The notes beneath the pieces were generated by a model. It saw only the letters and a program-made list of their open reading frames with translations. It searched no databases and was not told the DNA's origin. A DNA stretch of 64,000 nucleotides, from positions 1 through 64,000 of the forward strand of contig NZ_JAJUKH010000004.1 in NCBI RefSeq assembly GCF_021538675.1, read 5' to 3'. Shown in pieces: positions 26,089 to 37,157 of this stretch. The position numbers and the translations under genes are program-made. Position 1 is the stretch's first letter. Each line of letters begins with the position of its first letter. This DNA comes from Paenarthrobacter sp. AR 02. GTDB taxonomy: Bacteria; Actinomycetota; Actinomycetes; Actinomycetales; Micrococcaceae.

Positions 26089-26726
26089 GCTCCGATCACC
26101 CCCGACGACGCAAGGTTGACCCGAACCGAAGGCATCGGCACCGGCGACATTTCTTCAAGTTCAGCCTGGACCGCGGACCGAACCGCTTCCTCGCTCACGC
26201 GGCTGCCGGAAGTGGGCCTTACATTGACCACCACCAGTTGCCGCGACACGACCACCATGACTTGTTCCTGCGTGACATTCGCAGCGGTCCGGGCCCTCCG
26301 GGCCAGCGCCGAAGCCAAGACCTCGTCATCGACGACGACGGCGGTGCGCGGGTCGCGTAGGAGATGACGGGCACGGCGGCCCGGCAGCACTGCGTGGAGG
26401 AGGAAAAACAGCCCGACCATGGCAATCACAGCACCACTGGCACCCAGCAGCAACGGCGAAATACCCTCCGGCAGGGCGATGGCGCGTTCGGCCGCAGTAC
26501 TGGGATCGATCAACCACGGGGGCTGTCCAACTGCACGGACGCCGGATTCGAGCAAAGCGTAGACGCAAAGGACAATGACCAGCACTGCCGCAATGGTGGC
26601 TGCTCCGGCACGGGACGAGTGCGTTTCACGGCGCAGGATGCGGGCCATCTCCGGGTCCTCCCCGGCAACCGGGCTGGCCCCGGAATTCACTGCATTCAAG
26701 GTTCGAGTTTCTTGATCCTGCGTCAT
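26085..26726 (-). CDS. DUF6286-like membrane protein of the Asp23 operon
   Basis: The 213-residue product has two membrane helices (AGAATIAAVLVIVLCVYALLE, and LLLGASGAVIAMVGLFFLLHA) followed by a C-terminal domain with an Asp23-like strand pattern (ARRARTAANVTQEQVMVVVSR and VNVRPTSG). It overlaps both neighbours by four bases, so it is part of the same transcript and likely the same membrane-associated complex. Confidence 0.7.
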   Translation of the reverse strand: MTQDQETRTLNAVNSGASPVAGEDPEMARILRRETHSSRAGAATIAAVLVIVLCVYALLESGVRAVGQPPWLIDPSTAAERAIALPEGISPLLLGASGAVIAMVGLFFLLHAVLPGRRARHLLRDPRTAVVVDDEVLASALARRARTAANVTQEQVMVVVSRQLVVVNVRPTSGSRVSEEAVRSAVQAELEEMSPVPMPSVRVNLASSGVIGA

Positions 26727-27103
26727 TGAACGCGCCCACCCTCCGTAACCTGGGCTCCACTGATCCTGATGTCCACACGGCTTAGCTGGGAGCCGCTGAG
26801 CCGGGTGACGATCTCCAACACTGTGGCCTTGGCCGCCACGGACCGGTCCCAGATCGATCCTCCGAAGCCCTGGACCCGGTTGGGATCACGAAGGACCTCG
26901 GTCAGGGCCGGAATACTGATAGGTGCCACGATCGACAAAGCCAGCAGGCCGTCGTCGTCCGCCCAATCGGCCCGGATGTCACTGGCCTCAACGCCGAGGG
27001 CCTCGGCGGCCGCGGCGCGGGCCAAGGATGTCAGAGCCTGGGTGCTGATCCGGTTGTGGCCGGCCAGGCTGGTGGTGGATTCCACAGCCTCAGCCACGCT
27101 CAT
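26723..27103 (-). CDS. Asp23/Gls24-like protein (short form)
   Basis: The 126-residue soluble protein has an alternating strand pattern (DGLLALSIVAPISIPAL, QLSRVDIRISGAQVTEG) consistent with the Asp23/Gls24 envelope stress family, though more divergent than the first gene of the operon. It is preceded by a DUF2273-like small membrane protein gene, a pairing typical of Asp23 loci. Confidence 0.65.
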   Translation of the reverse strand: MSVAEAVESTTSLAGHNRISTQALTSLARAAAAEALGVEASDIRADWADDDGLLALSIVAPISIPALTEVLRDPNRVQGFGGSIWDRSVAAKATVLEIVTRLSGSQLSRVDIRISGAQVTEGGRVQ

Positions 27104-27291
27104 GACGAAGAGCGCCGGCCCGTAATGGCGTCCAGCACGCTGCGCAAGTCCAGCTTGCCGTCAGCCGCACGACCCAGCAGCGCGCCGATGCCCATGAAAA
27201 GCAGCGATATGAGGAAGCCCCACAACCCGAACGACAGCGACATGAAAGCCACAAAGGCGCCGATCGCGATTCCCACCACGGTCATACTCAT
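27100..27291 (-). CDS. DUF2273-like small membrane protein
   Basis: The 63-residue product has two closely spaced membrane helices (VVGIAIGAFVAFMSLSFG, and GFLISLLFMGIGALLGRA) and a charged C-terminal tail. Small proteins of this type are encoded next to Asp23 proteins and help hold them at the membrane. It overlaps both neighbours by four bases. Confidence 0.8.
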   Translation of the reverse strand: MSMTVVGIAIGAFVAFMSLSFGLWGFLISLLFMGIGALLGRAADGKLDLRSVLDAITGRRSSS

Positions 27292-27734
27292 TGGAGCGCA
27301 TCCCTTTCCACTACGACGGTTTTGCCACCGGGGGACTTCACAGGCGGGGCGATATAGACGTCCGTGATTTCGACATTGACTTCGATAACCTGCAGTCCAA
27401 CCAGTTCCTCGACAGCCCTGAAGACAGCCGACCGCACTTGGTTGGCGACGCCGTGAAGGGGATGGCCGTAGAGGGCAACAAGATTGATGTCCACGGCCAC
27501 CTGGGTCTCGCCGACCTCGGCCCGTACACCGGCTGCGTGGTCTGAGCTGCCCACGGCGTCGCGGATAGCGCCCAGGGCACGCGAGGGGCCCGAACCCAGG
27601 GAGTAGACGCCAGGAACTGTCCGGGCAGCGATCCCGGCTACCTTGGCCACCGCAGCCTCGGAGATGATGGTGCGTCCGGTCCCGACGATCTGGCCACCAG
27701 GCACGGGCTCAAGCTGCACGTTCTGTTCTTCCAT
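27288..27734 (-). CDS. Asp23/Gls24 family envelope stress response protein
   Basis: The 148-residue protein has the family pattern: GRTIISEAAVAKVAGIAART with VPGVYSLG, then VAVDINLVALYGHPLHGVAN and VEVNVEITDVYI. It is the first gene of a five-gene operon that ends at 25477. Asp23-type proteins are abundant, membrane-tethered stress proteins. The start has an AAGGGGAG-type site upstream of the ATG at 27734. Confidence 0.88.
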   Translation of the reverse strand: MEEQNVQLEPVPGGQIVGTGRTIISEAAVAKVAGIAARTVPGVYSLGSGPSRALGAIRDAVGSSDHAAGVRAEVGETQVAVDINLVALYGHPLHGVANQVRSAVFRAVEELVGLQVIEVNVEITDVYIAPPVKSPGGKTVVVERDALQ

Positions 27735-27920
27735 GGAGCACTCCCCTTCTCTTGACTACCACCCTAGCGTCTAGCCCCGACGCTTTGGCTACAAGGCCCG
27801 CGAGCCATTCGGTGGTCCGGATCGGGTTATCCACAACCACCAATATTTGACTGGGTAGCGCCCGATCGCTCCACCTAGACTGGCCGACACATCGCCACAA
27901 AAGCTTCTGGGGAGCCTGTC

Positions 27921-30384
<2,464 letters not shown>

Positions 30385-30386
30385 AA

Positions 30387-31223
30387 CTACTTACCAACTC
30401 CGTCAGCCAGTCCACGGATGAAGTACCGCTGTCCGGCAAAGAAGAGCACAATCACCGGAATTGCCGCGATTGCCATGCCCGCGAAGACTACGGGATAGTC
30501 CGTGCCGTGCTTGGACATCAGATTTGTCAGTCCCACGGGCAGGGTTTGCAGCGCTCCCCCGCTGGTGAACACCATGGCAAAAAGGTACTCGTTCCACGTA
30601 AACAGGATGTTCAGGAGAACAGTCGAAACCAGGATCGGCTTGCACATGGGCAAGATAACCTGCCAAAACGTCCGGGCCTTCGACGCACCGTCGACGGAAG
30701 CTGCTTCGTCCACCTCGGCAGGCAGGTCCATCATGTACGCCCGGATAAGGAACGTGGTGAAAGGAACCCGGAATGCCGTGTACAGGATGAGCAGTGCCCA
30801 GAGATTGTTGTACAGCCCCAGGCTTTGGAACATCTTGACCAGCGGGATGAGGGCAACCGTGGGAGCGAGCATCAGGCCGCCAAGAATGAGAATGAGCACC
30901 ACCCTGTTGAAAGGGATGTTGACCCTGGTCAACCCATAGGCGGCCCAGGCGCTGATAAATACTGTCGCGATGGTGGAAGCTACGGTAACCAGGACGCTGG
31001 TTGTGAGGTAGTTGCCCACCCCTCGATTCCATGCAGTGATGTAGTTGTCCCATTTCCATGCAACGGGCATGGCGAAAGGATTGGAAAACAGCTCCGCGTT
31101 GGACTTCACACCGTTGAGCAGCATCCAGACCAAGGGATAAATAACGACGACGGCGAGGGCAACCAGGAACGCTTTGATGAGGACCCGGCCAAGCACCAGC
31201 AGCAGGGCTGAGCGCGTCACCAT
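30387..31223 (-). CDS. ABC transporter permease (fructosamine locus, MalG-type)
   Basis: The 278-residue protein has six membrane helices and the EAA loop AEVDEAASVDGASKARTFWQ typical of CUT1 importers. It overlaps the stop of the partner permease by seven bases. With the binding protein encoded upstream it should import an Amadori compound such as fructosyl-amino acids. No ATPase gene is present in the locus. Confidence 0.88.
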   Translation of the reverse strand: MVTRSALLLVLGRVLIKAFLVALAVVVIYPLVWMLLNGVKSNAELFSNPFAMPVAWKWDNYITAWNRGVGNYLTTSVLVTVASTIATVFISAWAAYGLTRVNIPFNRVVLILILGGLMLAPTVALIPLVKMFQSLGLYNNLWALLILYTAFRVPFTTFLIRAYMMDLPAEVDEAASVDGASKARTFWQVILPMCKPILVSTVLLNILFTWNEYLFAMVFTSGGALQTLPVGLTNLMSKHGTDYPVVFAGMAIAAIPVIVLFFAGQRYFIRGLADGVGK

Positions 31224-32188
31224 TGGACCCTCCTTTTCTTGGAGATACGAAGTTGAATGACGGCCAGGACCAGGGTGATGATGAAGACGGCAGTGGCGAC
31301 GGCGGCCGCATAACCGAAGTCATTGCGGACGAATCCACTCCTGTAGAGCCACGTGCCAAGGACCTGACTGGAGTTGTTGGGCCCTCCGCTGGTCATCACC
31401 ATGACTTCGTTGAACACTTGGAAGGCTCCGGACACCGTGACGATCATCATGAGTCCGGTCATTTCCCTGACGAGAGGCAAGGAGATCGAAAAGAAGCGCT
31501 GGAAGGGGCCAACGCCGTCGATCGACGCAGCTTCATAAAGTTCGGAGGGGATCCGTTGGAGCGCCACCGAGAAGAGAAGCGTGCAGTATCCAAATCCCTG
31601 CCACTGGCTCATGGCGATGATCGCAAAGATCGCCGTGTTCTCCTGTCCCAGCCATGCTTGCGTGAAATTTCCCAGGCCCAGGGCATCCAGGGCCGCGTTG
31701 AGGATGCCCATCTCGGGTTCATAGATGAAGTAGAACAAGAGGCCGGCGACTGTCAGGGAGATGGCGGACGGAACAAAGTAGATGGCGCGGAGGATTCCCC
31801 TCCACCGTTGGCTTCGCAGTCCCTCAATCATCGCTGCGAGGATCATCGCGCCGAATACCTGGAAGGCTATGGAGATGACCGCGTACAGCGTGTTGTTAAG
31901 GAGGGACTTCCAGAAGATGGGGTCATTGAACATGCGGACGTAGTTGTCCGCGCCTACAAAGGTTTGCCGACCGCTGTAGATATCCCATTTGAGGAAGCTG
32001 AACCCAAGGTTCTGCACCAGGGGCAAGTAGGCGAACAAACCCAGCAGCAGAACGGCCGGCAGTACCCACACAACGTTGCGCCAGCCATGAGCCCGGACAG
32101 GCTTGCGTGTCCTGCTTTTCGGCGACTTAGTGGACAGAGGTGCCGGAGGCGGAGCCGCGGATTTCCAGGCGGTATCGGAAACAGTCAT
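31217..32188 (-). CDS. ABC transporter permease (fructosamine locus, MalF-type)
   Basis: The 323-residue protein has a charged N-terminal tail of about 35 residues, six membrane helices and the EAA loop SELYEAASIDGVGPFQRFF. It starts 11 bases after the binding-protein stop. It forms the channel with the downstream permease. The importer operon order is binding protein, MalF-type, MalG-type, epimerase. Confidence 0.88.
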   Translation of the reverse strand: MTVSDTAWKSAAPPPAPLSTKSPKSRTRKPVRAHGWRNVVWVLPAVLLLGLFAYLPLVQNLGFSFLKWDIYSGRQTFVGADNYVRMFNDPIFWKSLLNNTLYAVISIAFQVFGAMILAAMIEGLRSQRWRGILRAIYFVPSAISLTVAGLLFYFIYEPEMGILNAALDALGLGNFTQAWLGQENTAIFAIIAMSQWQGFGYCTLLFSVALQRIPSELYEAASIDGVGPFQRFFSISLPLVREMTGLMMIVTVSGAFQVFNEVMVMTSGGPNNSSQVLGTWLYRSGFVRNDFGYAAAVATAVFIITLVLAVIQLRISKKRRVQW

Positions 32189-32199
32189 GGCACTGCCTG

Positions 32200-33522
32200 C
32201 TACTTTGCTGCACTGGAAGCTGCCCGGACAGAAGCAAGAACCTGGTCCGCAGTCTGCGTTCCGGCCACCAGGGATTCCCCACCGGCCAACCAGGCATCAG
32301 CGACTGCAGGAACAGTAACGGAGTCCAGCCACGTGATGGCCGCGGATGCTTCGTTCACCTGTTTGATGCCCTCGATCACAGGCCCGGAGGAGTTCGCGGC
32401 GGACACCGCACCTTTGACCGCGCTGGGCTGACCGTACGGCGGAGCCGACAGTTTGGCAGCGTTCTGGCTGTTGGTAGCGAATTTCATGAAGTCGGCTGCG
32501 AGTGCGGCGTTCTTGGAACGCGCATTGATGATGTAACCCTCGGGGGACCCTTCAATGGCCTGCGGATCTCCCTTGGCGTCTGCTGCCGCCGGAAGCTTGA
32601 AAATGCTCAATCCATCACGCTTGAGCTTTGAGTCGGCGGAGGCGGTGGAGTCGAATTCAAGGATCTCCTGGTAGTACATTCCGGACTTCCCCTCAGCCAG
32701 GGCCTGCTGCGCAGTGGTGTAGAGGACGCCGTTTGAATCCTTGCCACTGCCGGTGCACTTGTTGACCAGGGTGGTGAATTGGCCCATGGCCTTGAGGTAA
32801 CCCGCGTCGTCGAGTTTGGCAGTTTCCGGGCTGAAGTCTGCTTGCAGAACGTCGGCGGGCACCTCGTAGGCGAAGAGCTGCTGCAGGTAGTGCAGACCCG
32901 GCCAACCGTCCTTGTTGCCGAAGGAGATCGGCTCGTAGCCGGCTTCCTTTAGCACTGAACAGGACGAAATGAGCTCATCGAAGGTCGTCGGCGGTGTCAG
33001 GTTGAGTTCCTTGAAGATCCGCTGGTTGTAACCCATGAACTTACCGTTGTTGTAGAGCGGGACGGCAAAGTATTTTCCGTCTTTGGCGAACGCTTTCAGC
33101 GCGGACTCCCCGAAGTTCTTTCCCCACTCAGTGCCGGGGGCAATGACGGGGGTCAGATCTGCTGCGAGGCCTCCGTCAATGAAGTTATTGGCCCAGCTGC
33201 CCGCCCAGGTGAAGTAGATGTCCGGCATGGCTTGGGACGCAGTAAGCGTCTTGGTCTTGTCCTTGATGCTCTGGTCCGTCTCCTGGATGAGATCGAAGGA
33301 CACTTCAGGATGCAGCTTTTTGTACTCCGCGGCCAGGTCCTCAAAGTAGGGCTCCAAGGGGTCGCCGCCAAACTTGGTGAGGATGCTGAGGGTTCCTGTG
33401 TATTGCGGCTCAGCATTGGGATCCAGGGCAGCAGCCGGCTGGCTGCCGCCGCCGGCACATCCGGTGAGCGCCATAGCGGCGCCGGCCAGCAATGCCATCA
33501 ATGATTGGGTGCTTTTACGCAT
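32200..33522 (-). CDS. ABC transporter substrate-binding lipoprotein (fructosamine locus)
   Basis: The 440-residue product has a lipoprotein signal peptide (lipobox LTGC) and a CUT1-type binding domain (GTLSILTKFGGDPLEPYFED, ASQAMPDIYFTWAGSWANNF, FAVPLYNNGKFMGYNQRIF). It is the first gene of the import operon. A palindrome related to the one in front of the deglycase gene lies about 133 bases upstream, which places it under the same LacI regulator. The ligand is inferred from the neighbouring Frl-like enzymes. Confidence 0.85.
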   Translation of the reverse strand: MRKSTQSLMALLAGAAMALTGCAGGGSQPAAALDPNAEPQYTGTLSILTKFGGDPLEPYFEDLAAEYKKLHPEVSFDLIQETDQSIKDKTKTLTASQAMPDIYFTWAGSWANNFIDGGLAADLTPVIAPGTEWGKNFGESALKAFAKDGKYFAVPLYNNGKFMGYNQRIFKELNLTPPTTFDELISSCSVLKEAGYEPISFGNKDGWPGLHYLQQLFAYEVPADVLQADFSPETAKLDDAGYLKAMGQFTTLVNKCTGSGKDSNGVLYTTAQQALAEGKSGMYYQEILEFDSTASADSKLKRDGLSIFKLPAAADAKGDPQAIEGSPEGYIINARSKNAALAADFMKFATNSQNAAKLSAPPYGQPSAVKGAVSAANSSGPVIEGIKQVNEASAAITWLDSVTVPAVADAWLAGGESLVAGTQTADQVLASVRAASSAAK

Positions 33523-33654
33523 GAGTTCTTCTTTCGGTCGAAGGGCCGATCAGCCGGGCTCCTCTGTGGGAGTTGGAAGTCATGCCCGCCGTTGGGGTGG
33601 CTTCACAGTGACGGGCTGAAAGGTAACTCCTGATTGAAACGTTGGGGTGAAACG

Positions 33655-33672
33655 TGTGATACCGGTACCACA
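33655..33672. promoter_or_regulatory. Operator in front of the fructosamine import operon
   Basis: TGTGATACCGGTACCACA is a near-perfect palindrome centred on CCGG. It shares GATACCGGTA with the perfect palindrome at 36925-36940. Its position, 133 bases upstream of the binding-protein gene, suits LacI-type repression. Confidence 0.65.
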
Positions 33673-33731
33673 GTGAATCATGATTTGTTGCGCCGGGGAA
33701 GAGAGCAAAGAAAATTAGGGCAGGGAATTTT

Positions 33732-34838
33732 CTATTCGCTGCCGGCAGCCCGCACGGGGCCGTCCGACGAGCGGGCGACCAGCAGCGAGGGCAGGACGTG
33801 CTTCTTCGAGGCAGAGGTGTCGCCGTCGATCCGCGCGATGAGCTGTTGGGAAGCGACCACACCCATTTGGCGCATGGGTTGCTGGATCATGGTCAGTGGT
33901 GGTTCCATGACTGCCGCCCAGGGACTGTCGTCGAACCCGATCAGGGAGACGTCCTTCAGCAAGCGCAGGTTTTTGGCACGCAAGGAATGAAGTGCTCCCA
34001 CCGTGGCCTCAGTCTCGGTGGTGAAAATGGCAGTGGGTGGGTCCGCAAGGGCCAGCATCCCGCTGACCGCCCGCGTCGCCTGGCCCTCGTTCTTGAGAAC
34101 ATGGGTGATGAGCGCAGTGTCGAAAGGAATCCCGGCCTCTTCGAGCGCATCGAGATAACCCCTCAACCGCTCGCCGTCACTCCACAGTGCTTCGTCCAGG
34201 ATGCTGTGCATCTGTTTCAAATCCGTCGCCGGGCTCAGGGTCACTGGCCCCCACGCGAACGCTATGCGGCGATGACCGTTGTGGATGAGCGACGCAACGG
34301 CAGACCTCGCCGCTTCCCGGTTGTCGATCACCACCGAATCCGTCTCCAGTTTGTCCACCAAGCGGTCGATGAGAACCACAGGGGTTCCTCGATCAATGGC
34401 GCTGGAGAGATGTGAGACGTCATCACTTCGTCCCGCAGCTGAGGCCACAATGAGGCCATCCACTTGTTTTGCAAGCAAGACGGCGATCGCGTCGCGCTCC
34501 AGCTCAAGCTTCTCGTCAGTGCTCAGGATGATGGCATCGTAGCCGGCCGTTTTGGCCGTTTCCGAAATGCCTTTGAGCACGCCCGAGAAGAACGGGTTTG
34601 CCACATCTGCCAGCACAATTCCGAGGGTTTTGGTGACCCCGGTGGTCATGCTTCGAGCCAACGTGTTGGGCTGGTAACCCAATTTCTCGGCTGCGCGCAT
34701 CACCTTGGCCCGCGTGGCTTCACTGACCGATCCATAGTTGCCCAAGGTCCGGGCTACCGTCGCCCTGCCCACTCCGGCGGCCGCTGCCACCTCGGTTATG
34801 GTCGGGGCAGCCGGGTGGTTCTGATGATCCGTCGCCAT
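33732..34838 (-). CDS. LacI-family regulator of the fructosamine locus
   Basis: The 368-residue protein has a LacI helix-turn-helix (TITEVAAAAGVGRATVARTL, then GNYGSVSEATRAKVMRAAEK) and an effector domain (KTLGIVLADVANPFFSGVL, SLIGFDDSPWAAVMEPPLT). The start at 34838 follows AAAGGGG. It sits between the import operon and the kinase gene. The two shared palindromes at 33655 and 36925 are its likely targets. Confidence 0.88.
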   Translation of the reverse strand: MATDHQNHPAAPTITEVAAAAGVGRATVARTLGNYGSVSEATRAKVMRAAEKLGYQPNTLARSMTTGVTKTLGIVLADVANPFFSGVLKGISETAKTAGYDAIILSTDEKLELERDAIAVLLAKQVDGLIVASAAGRSDDVSHLSSAIDRGTPVVLIDRLVDKLETDSVVIDNREAARSAVASLIHNGHRRIAFAWGPVTLSPATDLKQMHSILDEALWSDGERLRGYLDALEEAGIPFDTALITHVLKNEGQATRAVSGMLALADPPTAIFTTETEATVGALHSLRAKNLRLLKDVSLIGFDDSPWAAVMEPPLTMIQQPMRQMGVVASQQLIARIDGDTSASKKHVLPSLLVARSSDGPVRAAGSE

Positions 34839-34913
34839 CCGGCCCCTTTCAGCTGTGGAATCCGCGTTTTGCGGCTCCGTCCGTGGATTTATCTCTGCAA
34901 CAGATCCTAGTAG

Positions 34914-35798
34914 CTACTTCGAGTGCCCGGCCGCTACCTCCACTGCCCGGCCATAACCGAAGGCTCCCTCCACATAGCACTGCGCCGCGGCGAACTCGGC
35001 CCCTCGGACCAGGGCCTTCCGGCAGTCCTCAACCGGCGGCAGAAACGATCGATTCCAACCGGAACTCAACAGACTGACCACGAGTCCCGCCAGGAAGGCA
35101 TCACCGCAACCCATAGTGTCCGCAAACCGCAGCGGATCGGTAGGTGCCGCTGCCTGCGTAAGGAAGCGTTCGCCGTCGTACATCATTGCGCCCGACTGGC
35201 CGCGAGTCCCCACCGCAAGCGAAGCGCCTGCTGCGTGGACGCGTTTTAGTTCATTTTCGACGGCGGCAACGGTCATGTTTCCGCACGACAAGAGTGCCAG
35301 GTCCACGTAGGGCGCCGTCTGCGCCAGATAGGCGTCCGTTCTACGTTCCGGCTCGGACGAATAGTCGAAACTGACCAGTGTCCCGGCGCTTCGCAAGGCA
35401 GGTAACTGGTTCTCCGAAGCAGAGTAGACGCTCGAATGGACCAGATGGGCGGAGGCCAGGTACCGGAGGTGTTCATCCTCCAGTACGAAGGGATCGCTTG
35501 TGGTGACGCCTCCCTGGTTCCAGCCCAGGAAGATGCGGTCACCGTCCACCACCTTGATCTCAGTGACCCCGTTGAGGCCGTCGCGCGTGATGCACCGGCT
35601 GGTGTCAACACCCTCCGCATCAATGGCTTCGCGGACAAAAGTGCCCAGCGGATCCGAGCCAAAGACGCCGAGATAGGCGGATTCAACCCCCAGCCGGCGG
35701 GCAAAGACCGCAACGTTGACGCAGTTCCCCCCGGGGTACATCACTTTACGGTCGAGAAAACGGTCCACAATGTTGTCCCCGAAACCGATTACTTTCAT
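34914..35798 (-). CDS. frlD: FrlD-like fructosamine 6-kinase (PfkB family)
   Basis: The 294-residue PfkB-family kinase begins MKVIGFGDNIVDRFLD, has the sugar-binding GGNCVNVAVFARRLG block and ends with the catalytic-base motif DTMGCGDAFLAG. The N-terminal GDNIVD and the lack of a long lid segment match E. coli FrlD, which makes fructoselysine 6-phosphate. It is 81 bases downstream of the FrlB-like gene on the same strand. The start has AGGAA upstream. Function is inferred from family and context. Confidence 0.82.
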   Translation of the reverse strand: MKVIGFGDNIVDRFLDRKVMYPGGNCVNVAVFARRLGVESAYLGVFGSDPLGTFVREAIDAEGVDTSRCITRDGLNGVTEIKVVDGDRIFLGWNQGGVTTSDPFVLEDEHLRYLASAHLVHSSVYSASENQLPALRSAGTLVSFDYSSEPERRTDAYLAQTAPYVDLALLSCGNMTVAAVENELKRVHAAGASLAVGTRGQSGAMMYDGERFLTQAAAPTDPLRFADTMGCGDAFLAGLVVSLLSSGWNRSFLPPVEDCRKALVRGAEFAAAQCYVEGAFGYGRAVEVAAGHSK

Positions 35799-35879
35799 GC
35801 TGTTCCTGTCTCGAATCTGCGGGCCCGGACAGCGCCGGGCCCGCAGCGCGGCCTTATGCCTTTGCGGGCGTTGCGCTGG

Positions 35880-36881
35880 TCAGTATTCGACAACCCGGTA
35901 GTAGCGGCGCAGATCCAGGGAGTGGTTCCGTACGCGCTCGAGGTGCTTGCTGAAACGGTCAAGTACCGTGTCCAGAATCAGCGGGGAAAGGAGTGCACGG
36001 AATCGAGGACTAATCCCCGGGAGTTCGTAGTCCTTGCTGTCCAGCAAGGTGGTGTTCTTGCTGTAGTTTTCGGCGAATTTGGCCACCCGATCCATCAGAG
36101 GTCGGGTTTCGTCCTCGCCCAGGAGCAACATGAGGCTGGTGTCTTCCTCGATGAGTTCAAGGGAACCGTGGAAGAACTCCGCGCCGTGCACACGGGTGGT
36201 CCGGAGCCACTGCATTTCTTCCAGAATGCACATGGAATACAGGTAGGTAAGGCCCCACAGGTTTCCGGTGCCCACCAGGAAATGGTAGTCAGCGTCCTTG
36301 TTCTTCTCCGCGAACGCTTCAGCCACTGATTCTGCTTGACGGGCGACGTCGACCAAGCTTTCGGGGATGGTCTGGAGTTCTGCAGCGAGTTCTTCGTACC
36401 CTTCAAATTCGCCCCGGACGGCGAGAAGGCGGGTGCTCAAGAGAATCATTGGGATATCGAAGGGCCAGGTTTTAGGTTCGGTCACCAAGGCGACATCCAA
36501 GGCTTTGGCGAACGGGCTGTCACCGAATCCAGTGAACCCAATGGTGTATGCACCCTTGGCCTTGGCGAACTCGATGGCCTCAATAATGTCTTCCGTCGTA
36601 CCCGAAACGGACGCGAAGACAGCCACGGAGCCGGGGCCGAACGTGGGGTCCTGGGTCAGCATCAGCTCTTTGCCGATGGACGCACGGACGGGCAAGGTGG
36701 AGCGGGACCGGATGAAGTGCTCGTATGGCAGCATCGCGGCATAGGTCCCGCCCGCGCCGATGAGGAACAGGTTGGTCATCCCGCGCTGCTGGATGGAGTC
36801 AACCACCGTTTCGATTTGTCCCTGCAGTGCCAGTGCGCTGCGGGTCTGCGTGAGGAATTCCTCTTCTTTGAAGCCAAGCAC
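35880..36881 (-). CDS. frlB: FrlB-like fructosamine 6-phosphate deglycase (SIS domains)
   Basis: The 333-residue protein has two SIS domains (LFLIGAGGTYAAMLPYEHFI, VAVFASVSGTTEDIIEAIEF, LVGTGNLWGLTYLYSMCILE, and VHGAEFFHGSLELIEEDTSL). Its end, RRYYRVVEY, closely matches the C-terminus of E. coli FrlB. FrlB splits fructoselysine 6-phosphate into glucose 6-phosphate and lysine. The GTG at 36881 with AAAGGA six bases upstream is preferred; the frame is open to 36923. A perfect palindromic operator lies just upstream. Confidence 0.82.
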   Translation of the reverse strand: MLGFKEEEFLTQTRSALALQGQIETVVDSIQQRGMTNLFLIGAGGTYAAMLPYEHFIRSRSTLPVRASIGKELMLTQDPTFGPGSVAVFASVSGTTEDIIEAIEFAKAKGAYTIGFTGFGDSPFAKALDVALVTEPKTWPFDIPMILLSTRLLAVRGEFEGYEELAAELQTIPESLVDVARQAESVAEAFAEKNKDADYHFLVGTGNLWGLTYLYSMCILEEMQWLRTTRVHGAEFFHGSLELIEEDTSLMLLLGEDETRPLMDRVAKFAENYSKNTTLLDSKDYELPGISPRFRALLSPLILDTVLDRFSKHLERVRNHSLDLRRYYRVVEY

Positions 36882-36924
36882 GGATGGTCCTTTCACTATG
36901 AGGATCTGAGAGAGTTGAAACAAG

Positions 36925-36940
36925 TTGATACCGGTATCAA
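36925..36940. promoter_or_regulatory. Perfect palindromic operator in front of the deglycase/kinase operon
   Basis: TTGATACCGGTATCAA is a perfect 16-base palindrome centred on CCGG, about 44 bases upstream of the frlB-like start. It matches the site at 33655-33672 in its GATACCGGTA core, as expected for two operators of one LacI-family protein. Confidence 0.75.
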
Positions 36941-37157
36941 GATGTGGTCATCATGGTGTCATGGGGAATCGGGGGCGTCAATAGATACGGTTGGCGTGGT
37001 TTTTCGGAGGACTTAGGTAGCGGGTTCCCGCCGAAACGTTAGGAGGATGCCCTACGGGCGAAAAACGGGCACGTACCCAGCATGAGGACCGACCTGATCA
37101 GGACGGCAGTTCGCTGTCCCTAAAGGGAGGCCTTCGAGCGCGCACTCTGCGTGTGCG

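Noticed and set aside
31223-32431. A 402-codon plus-strand frame opposite the fructosamine permease
   Set aside because: The protein is very rich in His, Glu and Gln with no domain pattern, and it is antisense to two genes with clear motifs.
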